From positions 180,949 to 244,948 of the forward strand of contig RCMX01000006.1 in NCBI GenBank assembly GCA_004348925.1: a DNA stretch of 64,000 nucleotides, written 5' to 3'. The position numbers and the translations under genes are program-made. This DNA comes from Actinomycetota bacterium (lineage in GTDB: Bacteria; Actinomycetota; Coriobacteriia; Anaerosomatales; Anaerosomataceae). The notes under the pieces are model-generated. The model saw nothing but the letters and a program-made list of their open reading frames with translations. It made no database searches and was not told the origin of the DNA. Position 1 is the stretch's first letter, and every line of letters starts with the position of its first letter. Of the stretch, positions 27,554-35,563 are shown piece after piece.

Positions 27554-27952
27554 ATGAAGAGAACGATCCTGATTGCGATCACGGTCATGGCGCTCGTGTT
27601 CGGCCTCGTGGCATACGCAGTTGCCCTCGACGCATCGACCACGGTCAACGCGAACGTCAACACGATTCTTGAGCTTTCGGCTCCGGGTTCGGTCAGCCTC
27701 GGCTCCCTGAACCCCAACGTTAGCGCCAGCAACTCCGTTCTCGTCACTGGCAAGTCGAACAAGGCTGCTACGCTGAGCGCGGCCGTCACCACTGGAGGCT
27801 TCAGCGCCCTTGACTGCAACCTTGAGACCCCCCAGTCCGGCCTGCGCGGCGGAAACATCAGCGTGACCGACACTGTCACCGGTATGGTCGACTACAACGT
27901 CGACGGTGGCTCATCAATCTCCGGCTCGATCACCTACACGCTGGCTCAGTAA
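27554..27952 (+). CDS. Small secreted beta-rich protein, function unknown
   Basis: A 132-aa protein. A Sec signal (MKRTILIAITVMALVFGLVA, cleavage near AVA-LDAS) precedes a Ser/Thr/Val/Asn-rich mature chain with alternating polar and hydrophobic residues, a beta-sandwich pattern, and a single Cys. The ATG follows AGAGGAGA. It is monocistronic: a strong terminator follows. The composition suggests an abundant surface or extracellular protein. It is near the DUF916-like and XrtG genes, so it may belong to the same surface layer, but no sequence link is seen. Confidence 0.8.
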   Translation: MKRTILIAITVMALVFGLVAYAVALDASTTVNANVNTILELSAPGSVSLGSLNPNVSASNSVLVTGKSNKAATLSAAVTTGGFSALDCNLETPQSGLRGGNISVTDTVTGMVDYNVDGGSSISGSITYTLAQ

Positions 27953-27970
27953 CACCGAACCAGCTGCACC

Positions 27971-28003
27971 AAAGAAGCCCGGGCACAACGCCCGGGCTTC
28001 TTT
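27971..28003 (+). terminator. Strong intrinsic terminator after the small secreted protein gene
   Basis: A perfect 14-bp stem (27971-27984 with 27990-28003), 5-nt loop ACAAC, with the 3' arm ending in CTTCTTT and an A-rich 5' arm, so it works in both directions. It lies 18 nt after the stop. Confidence 0.9.
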
Positions 28004-28304
28004 GCGTTCGCAGATACATACAGAGTGAGTCAATCGCGAAGCCCGGCGAGGCAAGGCTACACGCCTGCGGGAATCCCCAGGCCTGGCACCTGTGACACCA
28101 CTGACACCAGCTCCCACATCGCACCAGGCCCACAACCGTTCGCCCGTTCGTCGCCGATGAATGGTGAACTAGCAGCACCTCGGCCACCCATTGCGCCTCT
28201 CTAGCGCACCGCCGTTCATCGGAAATCGACCGTTCTTACCTAATCATATGCCGTTTGTCTGCCGAAAAGAGAAATAGACGGCACTATGGCGGGGGTGAAC
28301 GGCG
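28004..28304. other. Intergenic region with long-range inverted repeat
   Basis: No ORF is supported. Two 12-nt arms (28154-28165 and 28211-28222) can pair with wobbles only, across 45 nt, and would form a structured leader upstream of the 28305 gene. A TAATCAT hexamer at about 28241 could be a -10 element for that gene. Nothing else is recognised. Confidence 0.35.
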
Positions 28305-28598
28305 ATGAAGCGGATACTAGCACTCACAGTGACCGGGATGCTTCTGGCAGCCATGATCGCAGGGCCCGCTGTAGCGCAGTCGGGCGTCACCGCTACCACC
28401 CAGGTACACGCCACCGTCGCCCGTCAGGCGACGTACAGCGTCGTCAGCGACGGCGTCGTGCTCGTGAAGGCCAACACCCCGTGGCGGCTTATCGCCGCAA
28501 CAGCGGATGGCCAGGTCATCGTGATGGGTTCGAAGACATCAGGAACCGAGGTTGTCATCCCCGTCGACACGGAAGTAATCAGCCTCGTCATGGACTAG
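28305..28598 (+). CDS. Small secreted protein, function unknown
   Basis: A 97-aa protein. The signal peptide MKRILALTVTGMLLAAMIAG ends near AVAQS; the 72-residue mature part is beta-rich and has no cysteine. The ATG follows a GGGGGTGA site. Its last 60 nt overlap the 3' end of the convergent DUF916-like gene. It resembles the 27554 product in size and type (short secreted, Val/Thr-rich), though direct homology is not evident. Confidence 0.72.
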   Translation: MKRILALTVTGMLLAAMIAGPAVAQSGVTATTQVHATVARQATYSVVSDGVVLVKANTPWRLIAATADGQVIVMGSKTSGTEVVIPVDTEVISLVMD

Positions 28599-29612
28599 TG
28601 CCCGACGGGCCTCCTCTTCTTGCCGTCTCTTCTCGATCCTTCGCTCCGCGCTGTGCACGCTCTGCTTGTAGCTCGCCCAGATCAGCGCCAGGCCGACGAC
28701 AACGACCACGGCGATCGCCAGCCACAGCGGTACGATCCACACGGTCTTGTCGAGCTTCAGCGTCTCGGGGATGTTGACGTCCGACCCCTCACGCGGGTAG
28801 TAGACCTGAAGGCGCATCGTGTACTTCCCGATGAGCTGCTTCGGCGTATGTAGGACATCCGAGAACTCGATACTGGTCCCGGCGTAGACGACACTCTCCG
28901 TCGCCACGTTGCTGGAAGCCACCTCGGCGAGGTTCGAATCAAGCAGCATGAGTTTCGCGGTAAAGGGCTTGTCTATATTGCCCTCGTTCAAGAGCACGAA
29001 GGTATACGGGAGCGCCTGGCCAAGGATGAAACCCTTGGTCGCGAACGGGCGCACGTCGATCTTCTCGACGATGTCGCCTTCGACGCGCACGGAGATGCGA
29101 GCGCCGACGCGGCCGCTCACCTGAGATGCGGCCTCGCCCTGTTGGCTCTTGGCGTCACTGCGCATCTCGAAGAAGAGCAACACCTGGTGGTCTCCCGGAG
29201 GCGTTCCCTCGGGAACCAGCATTTCGAAGGAGACGGGTACCTGCTCACCCGGGACGAGCTCGATGTACGGCGTGTTGCCGAAGGTCTGCGTCTTCTTGCC
29301 TATCTTGATCTGGAGCCACGATGCAGGGTTGTACTGGAGCCCCTGGTCGTCACGGTTGGGAACCTCGTAGCTGATCGCGCCGGATTCGCTCACCTTCTGG
29401 TTCGCTGCGTAGATGAGCACCGAGAGGTCCTCATCGCCGTTGTTCATGACGACAACTTCGCCGGTTCCGCCCTTCCCGGCGGCGACCGAGAAGTCGAACG
29501 TCCCTGTGGACAGCCCGATCGTGCGTGTCGCACTCGCCGGCGAGGGAACGACAACTCCCACAAGCAGCAGCAGAGCAAACAGCAGCGAGATCTTGCGAAC
29601 GCTACGATGCAT
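28539..29612 (-). CDS. DUF916-like surface protein with C-terminal membrane anchor
   Basis: A 357-aa protein. A signal peptide ends near PASA-TRTIG. The outer region contains two immunoglobulin-like domains with features of DUF916/WxL-interacting proteins: an early VVVMNNGDEDL strand, WLQIKI, then VPEGTPPGDHQV and a second beta domain. A membrane helix (about 290-312) is followed by a long basic/acidic cytoplasmic tail. In Firmicutes such proteins anchor WxL proteins to the wall; no WxL motif is seen here. The ATG overlaps the LytTR regulator stop by one base, so the two are co-expressed. Confidence 0.8.
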   Translation of the reverse strand: MHRSVRKISLLFALLLLVGVVVPSPASATRTIGLSTGTFDFSVAAGKGGTGEVVVMNNGDEDLSVLIYAANQKVSESGAISYEVPNRDDQGLQYNPASWLQIKIGKKTQTFGNTPYIELVPGEQVPVSFEMLVPEGTPPGDHQVLLFFEMRSDAKSQQGEAASQVSGRVGARISVRVEGDIVEKIDVRPFATKGFILGQALPYTFVLLNEGNIDKPFTAKLMLLDSNLAEVASSNVATESVVYAGTSIEFSDVLHTPKQLIGKYTMRLQVYYPREGSDVNIPETLKLDKTVWIVPLWLAIAVVVVVGLALIWASYKQSVHSAERRIEKRRQEEEARRALVHDEADYFRVDGDDNLGS

Positions 29613-30352
29613 CAGATGCCCACCGATCCCCTGAACTCGCGCACCTGCCGGCGTGCGACGGGGATCTGCGTCTCATCCCTGTCCGTCACGACGACGACAT
29701 AGGCACCGTCGACGCGAAGAATCTCCTTCACCTTGTTCAGGTTGATCATGTACGACCGGTGAACGCGCTCGAAGCTCTCCTTGTTGAGCTTGCCTTCAAG
29801 CTCGGTGAGCGTGAGGTCCACCAGATACTGGTTCTCGTACGTGTGCACGTAGGTGGACTTGTTCTTGGCCGAGATGTACACGATGTCATCGATATTGAGC
29901 AGCACCGTGCGACCGCCCTTGCGGACGGCGAGCTTGCGGAAGTCGGTCTCACTGCCGACACCGGGAGCTTGCGGCCTCGGACGGTTGCGAACGAGACTGC
30001 GCACGCGCGCTGAGAGCTCCATGAGATTGAACGGCTTGGTGACGTACTGCTGGACGCCCTGCTTGAACGCGAGGATCTTCGCAAGATCCTGGGTCTTGGC
30101 AGTGAGCATGATCACGGGAATGTCGGCGGTCAGCGGATTGTTCCTGATCTCCATGAGCGCCATCCAGCCATCGACTCTCGGCATCATGATGTCGAGCAGC
30201 ACGACGTCGACCGGCTCGGCCTGAAGCACTTCAAGCGCTTCCGCGCCGTCCCCTGCCGAGAGAACGTTCATCCCATCGGCCTCAAGGCCCATCTTGATCA
30301 TCTCGACGATGGACACATCGTCATCGACGCACAGGACGTTTATGGTTTCCAT
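29612..30352 (-). CDS. LytTR family response regulator
   Basis: A 246-aa protein. The receiver domain (1-120) has the acidic pair near residue 10, phospho-acceptor Asp54 in LLDIMMP and Lys106 in YVTKP. The LytTR DNA-binding domain spans about 139-243 with the hallmark FERVHRSYMINL. No histidine kinase is adjacent, so its partner is elsewhere. It is coupled to the DUF916-like gene (TGATG), suggesting control of surface components, possibly including the divergent exosortase locus. A TATACT box and an 8-bp inverted repeat lie upstream. Confidence 0.93.
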   Translation of the reverse strand: METINVLCVDDDVSIVEMIKMGLEADGMNVLSAGDGAEALEVLQAEPVDVVLLDIMMPRVDGWMALMEIRNNPLTADIPVIMLTAKTQDLAKILAFKQGVQQYVTKPFNLMELSARVRSLVRNRPRPQAPGVGSETDFRKLAVRKGGRTVLLNIDDIVYISAKNKSTYVHTYENQYLVDLTLTELEGKLNKESFERVHRSYMINLNKVKEILRVDGAYVVVVTDRDETQIPVARRQVREFRGSVGI

Positions 30353-30413
30353 CGACGCCTCCCAGCGGTGTCCTTCTCAGTGTGAGCTGCAATGAGGGAC
30401 ATATCAAAACCAT

Positions 30414-30447
30414 AGTATACCTGACGAACGGCAAGAATACCGTTCGT
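30414..30447 (-). promoter_or_regulatory. Promoter -10 and overlapping inverted repeat upstream of the LytTR regulator
   Basis: The minus-strand TATACT is at 30414-30419. A perfect 8-bp inverted repeat (ACGAACGG / CCGTTCGT, 30424-30431 and 30440-30447, 8-nt spacer) covers where a -35 would lie, and no -35 consensus is present. This fits an operator or activator site. Confidence 0.45.
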
Positions 30448-30766
30448 GAGCGCTAGACGCCGCTTGGGGCTCAAGACTCGCCGAAGGACTGCCCGCGACG
30501 CCGGGCCGCGTGGTCATGTGACTCTTGGCTCAGGGCGTCCGCGCCCCAACTCGCGCTGCCGTCTGTCACTCTGGATGCCGCTCGGTCTTCCACCCGTCGG
30601 TCTGACATCCTGATTGACCGCCGCTCGGCGTACGCTAGCGCCCTGTAGGCGACAGCTGTATGTACGCGCGCGCGCGGATTGCCGATACTGTTAGCGCGCA
30701 CCTGTGTGCGCATCTTTTGTCTCATCGCAGTGCACCCGGCATGCTCGATCGCCGGCGGAGGTCCAT
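30448..30766. other. Intergenic region upstream of the exosortase locus
   Basis: No ORF is supported; the GTG-initiated extension from 30704 lacks a ribosome site. TTGACC at about 30615 and GATACT at 30684-30689 are possible promoter elements at unsuitable mutual spacing. An alternating CG tract (30664-30675) is notable but unexplained. Confidence 0.35.
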
Positions 30767-33424
30767 TTGCACGGTCTGTATGCAGCACGACGGCCCGTCT
30801 CGGCATTCGCATATGACGCCGGGCGACTTCGATTGCTCGCACTGCTGCTCTCCCTGTGCCTCGTCTTCTCGGGTGTGACCCCGGTGACGTCGGCGACAGC
30901 GATCACGTCGACGACGATCATCGTGGACGGCGATCTCTCGGATTGGGCGGGCATCAGGTCAGATGCGCAAAACGCTGTCTCCGACACGCAACTCACAGAC
31001 CCCGATCCCGACTATCCCGGCCAGCCCGACCGTGACGTCTACCTTGTGAACGCAACATGGGACAGCCGCTTCCTCTACCTAGCCTTCCGTCGAACCGCCG
31101 GTGGGACGAAGGCGATCACATTCGGCGCATACATCGACCGTGGCGGCGACGGCCTCCTGCAGAACAGCGACGTCGTGTGCTCGTGGACCGTGAACCAATC
31201 TGCGTCCGGCCGCTACGCTGACGCCCATGCCAGCAGCCCCACCGCGCGTATCCTTCGCTACAACCAGGCGATCGTCGGCAAAGGTGGGCCGTATCTGCAT
31301 CCCGCCGGCGACCCGATGGGCCATGACGGCGAGACGCCCGATGGTTGGGCCGATGTGCAGAGCGGCCAGATTCTTCCCGTCGACGCCATGGACGGCTGGA
31401 TGGCCTCGAACGGGATCGAGTTCGAGGGGCGGGTTGCCTGGAGCGACCTGGGCTTGTCCGCCGGCAGTCCCATCGCAATCCATTTCGTGAACGGAAACGG
31501 CGAGTCCTTCGGCGTCAAGTGGGTGCCGAGCGACACCCGGAAATGGATTGGCAACCCCCCGCAGTCTGTTGAAGAGAATCGTGGACAGGTCGAAGACAAT
31601 GTCGACGGCCTGTGGTGGCTGCGCCTGCAGAGCGTCGTAGTGACCCTCAACAATACCGGGGGCGGACAGGCCGGGGAGACGCTCACCTACGACCACGTCG
31701 TCCGCAACAACGGCAACAGCACGGCCACCTTCGACCTCAGCGCCATCTCGAGCCGTGGCTGGATCACCGACGTGACCACCGTCGCGGGAACGCCGTTGTC
31801 GTCCGTAACGCTCGCACCGGGTGAGTCCACCACGGTCAGGGTGCGTGTGGCCATACCCGTCGGCACTGCGGATGGGACGCGCGATGCGACCACGTTGCGC
31901 GCCGCTTCACAGTCCGACCCGACCGTAACGGCGGCAGCAACCGACGCGACGGTCTGCGGTCGGATCACGGTAACACCTGATCAGTCCGCGACGATGGCCC
32001 CCGGCCAGACCGTCACGTACACCTTCGATGTGACGAACAACATGGCCACGAGCCAAGTCCTCGACCTGACGGCGACCTCGACATTGGGCTGGCCCACGCA
32101 AGTCACAGACACGAACGGTGCGGACATCAGCTCCGCCGCATTGGGATCCGGGGAGTCCATGCAACTGCGCGTCAAGATCCTCGTGCCAGCGGGCGCGACC
32201 ATCGGCGCGCAAGACCTCACGCGGCTCTCCGCCACCCTCCGTGATGACGGCAGCATCAGGGCATCCGCTACCGCCGCCACAACGGCACAGACCGGACTCA
32301 CGCTGAGCCCCGATCGCGCCGCCAGCGCAGGGGCGAATTCCACCATCGACTACGCCCACACGGTCTCGAACAGCTGGCCCACGACACGGACGATCACGCT
32401 CGATGCGGCTTCTTCACAGGGGTGGACCGTTCGCTACTTCGCCGCCGACGGTGTGACCCGACTCAACAGCGTGACCCTCGGTCCCAACGGCGCTGCAACA
32501 ACGGTTATCGCTCGCCTCTACGTGCCCGCAGGCGTGAGCACCGGTGTGGTGGACACGACGACGCTCAGTGCGTCGACAGGGTCGACGACCGCCACAGCGA
32601 CCGATCGAACGACCATCAGGCGACTCGCCGTGTACGACTCGGCGGGCTACACGAGCCAGGTCGCCACCTATTCGCTGACGGACACGGTGTACGGTCGCGC
32701 GACAGGACTCTCGCCTGGGAGTGAAGCCTACTTCGTCTGGAAGGACGCGACCGGCTCCATCGTCCGAACAAGCCCGAACCGCACCGTCGACACGGCCGGC
32801 ATGGCGTTCGACGCCTATCCCACGAAGTACGCAGACGTCACAGGTGGCTGGATCCTCGAGCTGCGCGCCAAGAACGGCACGCTGCTTGAAACGATGCCGT
32901 TCACCGTCAAATGGAAGGCAAGCATCACCGGACTGTCCGCCACCGACGCACCCGGCGTTGGCGACACGGTCGCGATAACGTCATCGGTGAGCAACAGCGT
33001 AGACCGCCCCATCGTCGACTCGACTCTGACGTACACGATGTGGTGGGACACCGACGGCAGCGGCGCGTTCGACGCTGGAGATACCTGGATCGACGCCTCC
33101 GGCCTCCCCCATGCCTGGGACGGCGTGGCCACCGTCTCCAGCCATGTGACGACCGGTGTGAACGTCGCGGCGAACGGCACGTGGTCCGAGCAGACCCCCT
33201 GGACCGTGAGCAACAGCCAGTTCCCCAATCAGGGCACCTACCGGGTCACCGAGGTCTGGACGGACTCGAACGGCCTCCGCATCGACACAAAGACCACGCA
33301 GTTCTACTCGATTCCGGTCCTTGGGTGGCCGCTTTTCGGAATCGCATCATTGCTTGGTGCCGGCTGGCTGTGGGTCCGACGCAACGAGCTTGGTGCGTCG
33401 TCGCACGGGAGGTCCGCATGCTAG
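30767..33424 (+). CDS. Large secreted repeat protein with C-terminal tripartite anchor, candidate XrtG substrate
   Basis: An 885-aa protein from the TTG at 30767, chosen because CGGAGG lies 5 nt upstream; the frame is open to a GTG at 30704. The signal helix contains LLALLLSLCLVFSG. Next comes a CBM9/DOMON-like domain (IIVDGDLSDWAG ... ITFGAYIDRGGDG). Three NEW3-like repeats of about 110 residues (289-398, 399-508, 509-616) share APG-ES and VPAG elements; two more beta domains follow. The C terminus has a VLGWPLFG segment (851-858), a helix to about 870, then Arg871-Arg872 and a short tail. This tripartite end plus a 7-nt overlap with the exosortase gene suggests it is the sorted substrate. 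Confidence 0.82.
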   Translation: MHGLYAARRPVSAFAYDAGRLRLLALLLSLCLVFSGVTPVTSATAITSTTIIVDGDLSDWAGIRSDAQNAVSDTQLTDPDPDYPGQPDRDVYLVNATWDSRFLYLAFRRTAGGTKAITFGAYIDRGGDGLLQNSDVVCSWTVNQSASGRYADAHASSPTARILRYNQAIVGKGGPYLHPAGDPMGHDGETPDGWADVQSGQILPVDAMDGWMASNGIEFEGRVAWSDLGLSAGSPIAIHFVNGNGESFGVKWVPSDTRKWIGNPPQSVEENRGQVEDNVDGLWWLRLQSVVVTLNNTGGGQAGETLTYDHVVRNNGNSTATFDLSAISSRGWITDVTTVAGTPLSSVTLAPGESTTVRVRVAIPVGTADGTRDATTLRAASQSDPTVTAAATDATVCGRITVTPDQSATMAPGQTVTYTFDVTNNMATSQVLDLTATSTLGWPTQVTDTNGADISSAALGSGESMQLRVKILVPAGATIGAQDLTRLSATLRDDGSIRASATAATTAQTGLTLSPDRAASAGANSTIDYAHTVSNSWPTTRTITLDAASSQGWTVRYFAADGVTRLNSVTLGPNGAATTVIARLYVPAGVSTGVVDTTTLSASTGSTTATATDRTTIRRLAVYDSAGYTSQVATYSLTDTVYGRATGLSPGSEAYFVWKDATGSIVRTSPNRTVDTAGMAFDAYPTKYADVTGGWILELRAKNGTLLETMPFTVKWKASITGLSATDAPGVGDTVAITSSVSNSVDRPIVDSTLTYTMWWDTDGSGAFDAGDTWIDASGLPHAWDGVATVSSHVTTGVNVAANGTWSEQTPWTVSNSQFPNQGTYRVTEVWTDSNGLRIDTKTTQFYSIPVLGWPLFGIASLLGAGWLWVRRNELGASSHGRSAC

Positions 33425-34020
33425 CGTCGCCTCCAGCGCTCGCCGTCGCCGCGCTCGTGTGGGCCCTGCTGACGTTCTCGCTCTGGCGTTCGCGTCGTTG
33501 GCTCGCGTTCTACATCACTGGCGCGTTCGGTTTCGTGCTCATCGTACTCTCGGTTCTGCGAACGATGGGAGTCGACGCGACCGTCGAGGCACTGCAAGCT
33601 CGGCAGGTCACCACGCTTGCCGGGCTGCTCGGCATCCGACTGAGCGTGCTCGGCGGCTCCGGTCTCGCGATTCCCAACAACGCAGGATGGGCAGTCTTCG
33701 ACATCGGCATCGAGTGTTCTGCGCTGCTCGAGATACTGGCATTCAGCGGCCTCGTCGGCTTCTACCCCGCGTTCAGCGCGTCCCGCAAGTCCGCCACGTT
33801 GGCTGCCGGCGCGGCTGCGACCTGGATCATCAACATCCTCCGGATCCTACTGATCGTCTGGATCATCAACGTCTTCGGCACAGGATGGGTCTACTCGGCG
33901 CATGCGGTCTTCGGCCGCGTATTCTTCTTCGCCGCCACCATCGCCATCTACTGGTACCTCGTGACCCGACCTACCGTTCGGATCGTCTCCGCGGGACTGG
34001 GCGGAGGCGCCGATGAATAG
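33418..34020 (+). CDS. xrtG: Exosortase family protein, XrtG type
   Basis: A 200-aa polytopic membrane protein with about six helices. The exosortase/archaeosortase catalytic residues are visible: Cys100 in IECSALLE, Arg142 in NILRILL and His162 in AHAVFGR. The AHxVFGR segment resembles Gram-positive exosortase G. The family cuts a C-terminal sorting signal and attaches the protein to a carrier or glycan. The ATG at 33418 follows GGGAGGT and overlaps the upstream substrate-like gene by 7 nt. Next come a GT2 enzyme and a membrane glycosyltransferase-like protein, matching the known XrtG companions. The subfamily call is from memory of motifs and synteny. Confidence 0.85.
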   Translation: MLASPPALAVAALVWALLTFSLWRSRRWLAFYITGAFGFVLIVLSVLRTMGVDATVEALQARQVTTLAGLLGIRLSVLGGSGLAIPNNAGWAVFDIGIECSALLEILAFSGLVGFYPAFSASRKSATLAAGAAATWIINILRILLIVWIINVFGTGWVYSAHAVFGRVFFFAATIAIYWYLVTRPTVRIVSAGLGGGADE

Positions 34021-35563
34021 CATCGTGATCTTCATGCTGGTGTGGGGCGTGTGGCTGATCACACCGGTTCTTGTCGATGGACTCGACACCCTCGGAAGGC
34101 TGTGGGTCGTCCGGACACGGCGTGCCGAACGCAGAGCCGAGCGAATCGAGGACGAGCTTCTGCCAACCGTGTCAATCATCGTCCCGGCGCATAACGAGTC
34201 TGCAGTCATCGACCGATGCCTCACCTCGGTCAAGGGTCAGGACTACCCGCATGACAGACTCGAGATCATCGTCGTCGACGATGGCAGCATCGACGATACC
34301 GCCGATCGCGTTCAGGGGCATGTCGACGGTGAGACAGCACAGGAGTCATACCGTGTGCGCGGTCGGCCGATCAAGGTCGGACCGTTTTGCGGCTCACTCG
34401 CCCTCATCAAGAACGGTCACGGCGGAAAGGCTCACGCTCTTAACGCCGGCATCGCTGCCTCCACAGGCGACATCATCGTGAACATCGACAGCGACGTCGT
34501 GCTTGCGCAGGAGGCGATACGCGCGATCGCCTCGGCGTTTGTCCGTGATCCGGATATGGGTGCGCTCACCGGGAACATCGAGGTCGACTGGGACCTCCTT
34601 GAGAAACGCGACGAGGATGGCCGGCTCGTGCTCGATGAGAACGGCGACCTGATTCCTCGTCAGCTGAAGCTTGTCGAACGTCTCCTGAGCAGGTGGCAGT
34701 TCCTTGAATACCTCGCGTCGTTCGACCTGGGACGGCGCTCTCAGGGTCTGACGTCCACGATGTACACGCTCGCAGGCGCGTGCTCGGCATTCAGGCGCGA
34801 GGTCTTCGACGGTCAGCTCGCCTACCGCAACACATCGGTCTCCGAGGACACGTGCCTCACTTTCGAGCTGCACCGAACAGGCGTCAAGGTCGGCTTCGCG
34901 CATGACGCACGCGTCTACCTGGAGCCCGTGACCTCATGGGATGAGCTGTATGCCCAACGCGCCCGATGGAGCCGCGGCCAGCTCGAGGTCTGCGGTATGA
35001 ACGACGAGATCATCGGGAAGAGCTCCACCGGCTCCTTCGGGAGGACGTCGATCCCGAAGATGCTGGTATTCGACCACACGATGGCATTCCCGCGTCTGCT
35101 GTGGGCGCCGCTCATCCTGTTCTTCCCGATGCTCGGCTACTCGATGGGCGTCATCGCCACCGCACTCGTCGGCATGTACGCGTTCTACGTCGCCATCGAG
35201 CTTCTGAACACGCTCGCCGTCTTCTCGATCGCAGACGATCACACGCGACCTCGTATCGAGCGAAGCATGCTTGAGGTCCTCACGATGCCGGTTTACCGCT
35301 TCATCGTCTTCCACTTCCGCTTCAGCGGCTTCCTCGTGACGCTCATGGAAGAGCAGCAGTGGACCATCCCGGGACCGATAGACTCCACCAGGCGCGATCT
35401 CAGGACGGCCGGGATGCGTTCGATCGAGCTCGTTTCCTCTCTCCTCGGCTCCCTGGCTGTCGGCGTCGTCAGGGTCGGACGTCTGGCGGTCTCATTGATC
35501 GCGCCGATTCTCATCTCGGTCATGGTGAGCTTCGATTTCCTGCGCTCCAAGCGCGGTGGCTAG
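34013..35563 (+). CDS. XrtG-associated GT2 glycosyltransferase (BcsA-like)
   Basis: A 516-aa processive-type glycosyltransferase. One N-terminal helix is followed by the GT-A domain with VSIIVPAHNE, VVDDGS (Asp89/90), NIDSDVV (Asp159, Asp161), SEDT (Glu278-Asp279) and QRARW (Gln315, Arg318, Trp319), the motif set of cellulose and hyaluronan synthase-like enzymes. C-terminal membrane helices follow (about 365-420). It probably uses a nucleotide sugar at the inner membrane face and could build the glycan or carrier for the exosortase substrate. The ATG overlaps xrtG by 8 nt behind GGCGGAGG. No PilZ domain is seen. Confidence 0.9.
   Translation: MNSIVIFMLVWGVWLITPVLVDGLDTLGRLWVVRTRRAERRAERIEDELLPTVSIIVPAHNESAVIDRCLTSVKGQDYPHDRLEIIVVDDGSIDDTADRVQGHVDGETAQESYRVRGRPIKVGPFCGSLALIKNGHGGKAHALNAGIAASTGDIIVNIDSDVVLAQEAIRAIASAFVRDPDMGALTGNIEVDWDLLEKRDEDGRLVLDENGDLIPRQLKLVERLLSRWQFLEYLASFDLGRRSQGLTSTMYTLAGACSAFRREVFDGQLAYRNTSVSEDTCLTFELHRTGVKVGFAHDARVYLEPVTSWDELYAQRARWSRGQLEVCGMNDEIIGKSSTGSFGRTSIPKMLVFDHTMAFPRLLWAPLILFFPMLGYSMGVIATALVGMYAFYVAIELLNTLAVFSIADDHTRPRIERSMLEVLTMPVYRFIVFHFRFSGFLVTLMEEQQWTIPGPIDSTRRDLRTAGMRSIELVSSLLGSLAVGVVRVGRLAVSLIAPILISVMVSFDFLRSKRGG

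Noticed and set aside
27953..28304. Riboswitch (c-di-GMP GEMM, c-di-AMP ydaO or cobalamin) in the intergenic regions
   Set aside because: I compared by eye with the conserved cores and found no match; a covariance-model scan would decide.
30664..30675. Alternating CG tract as a Z-DNA or regulatory element
   Set aside because: Short and expected by chance in high-GC intergenic DNA; no link to function visible.
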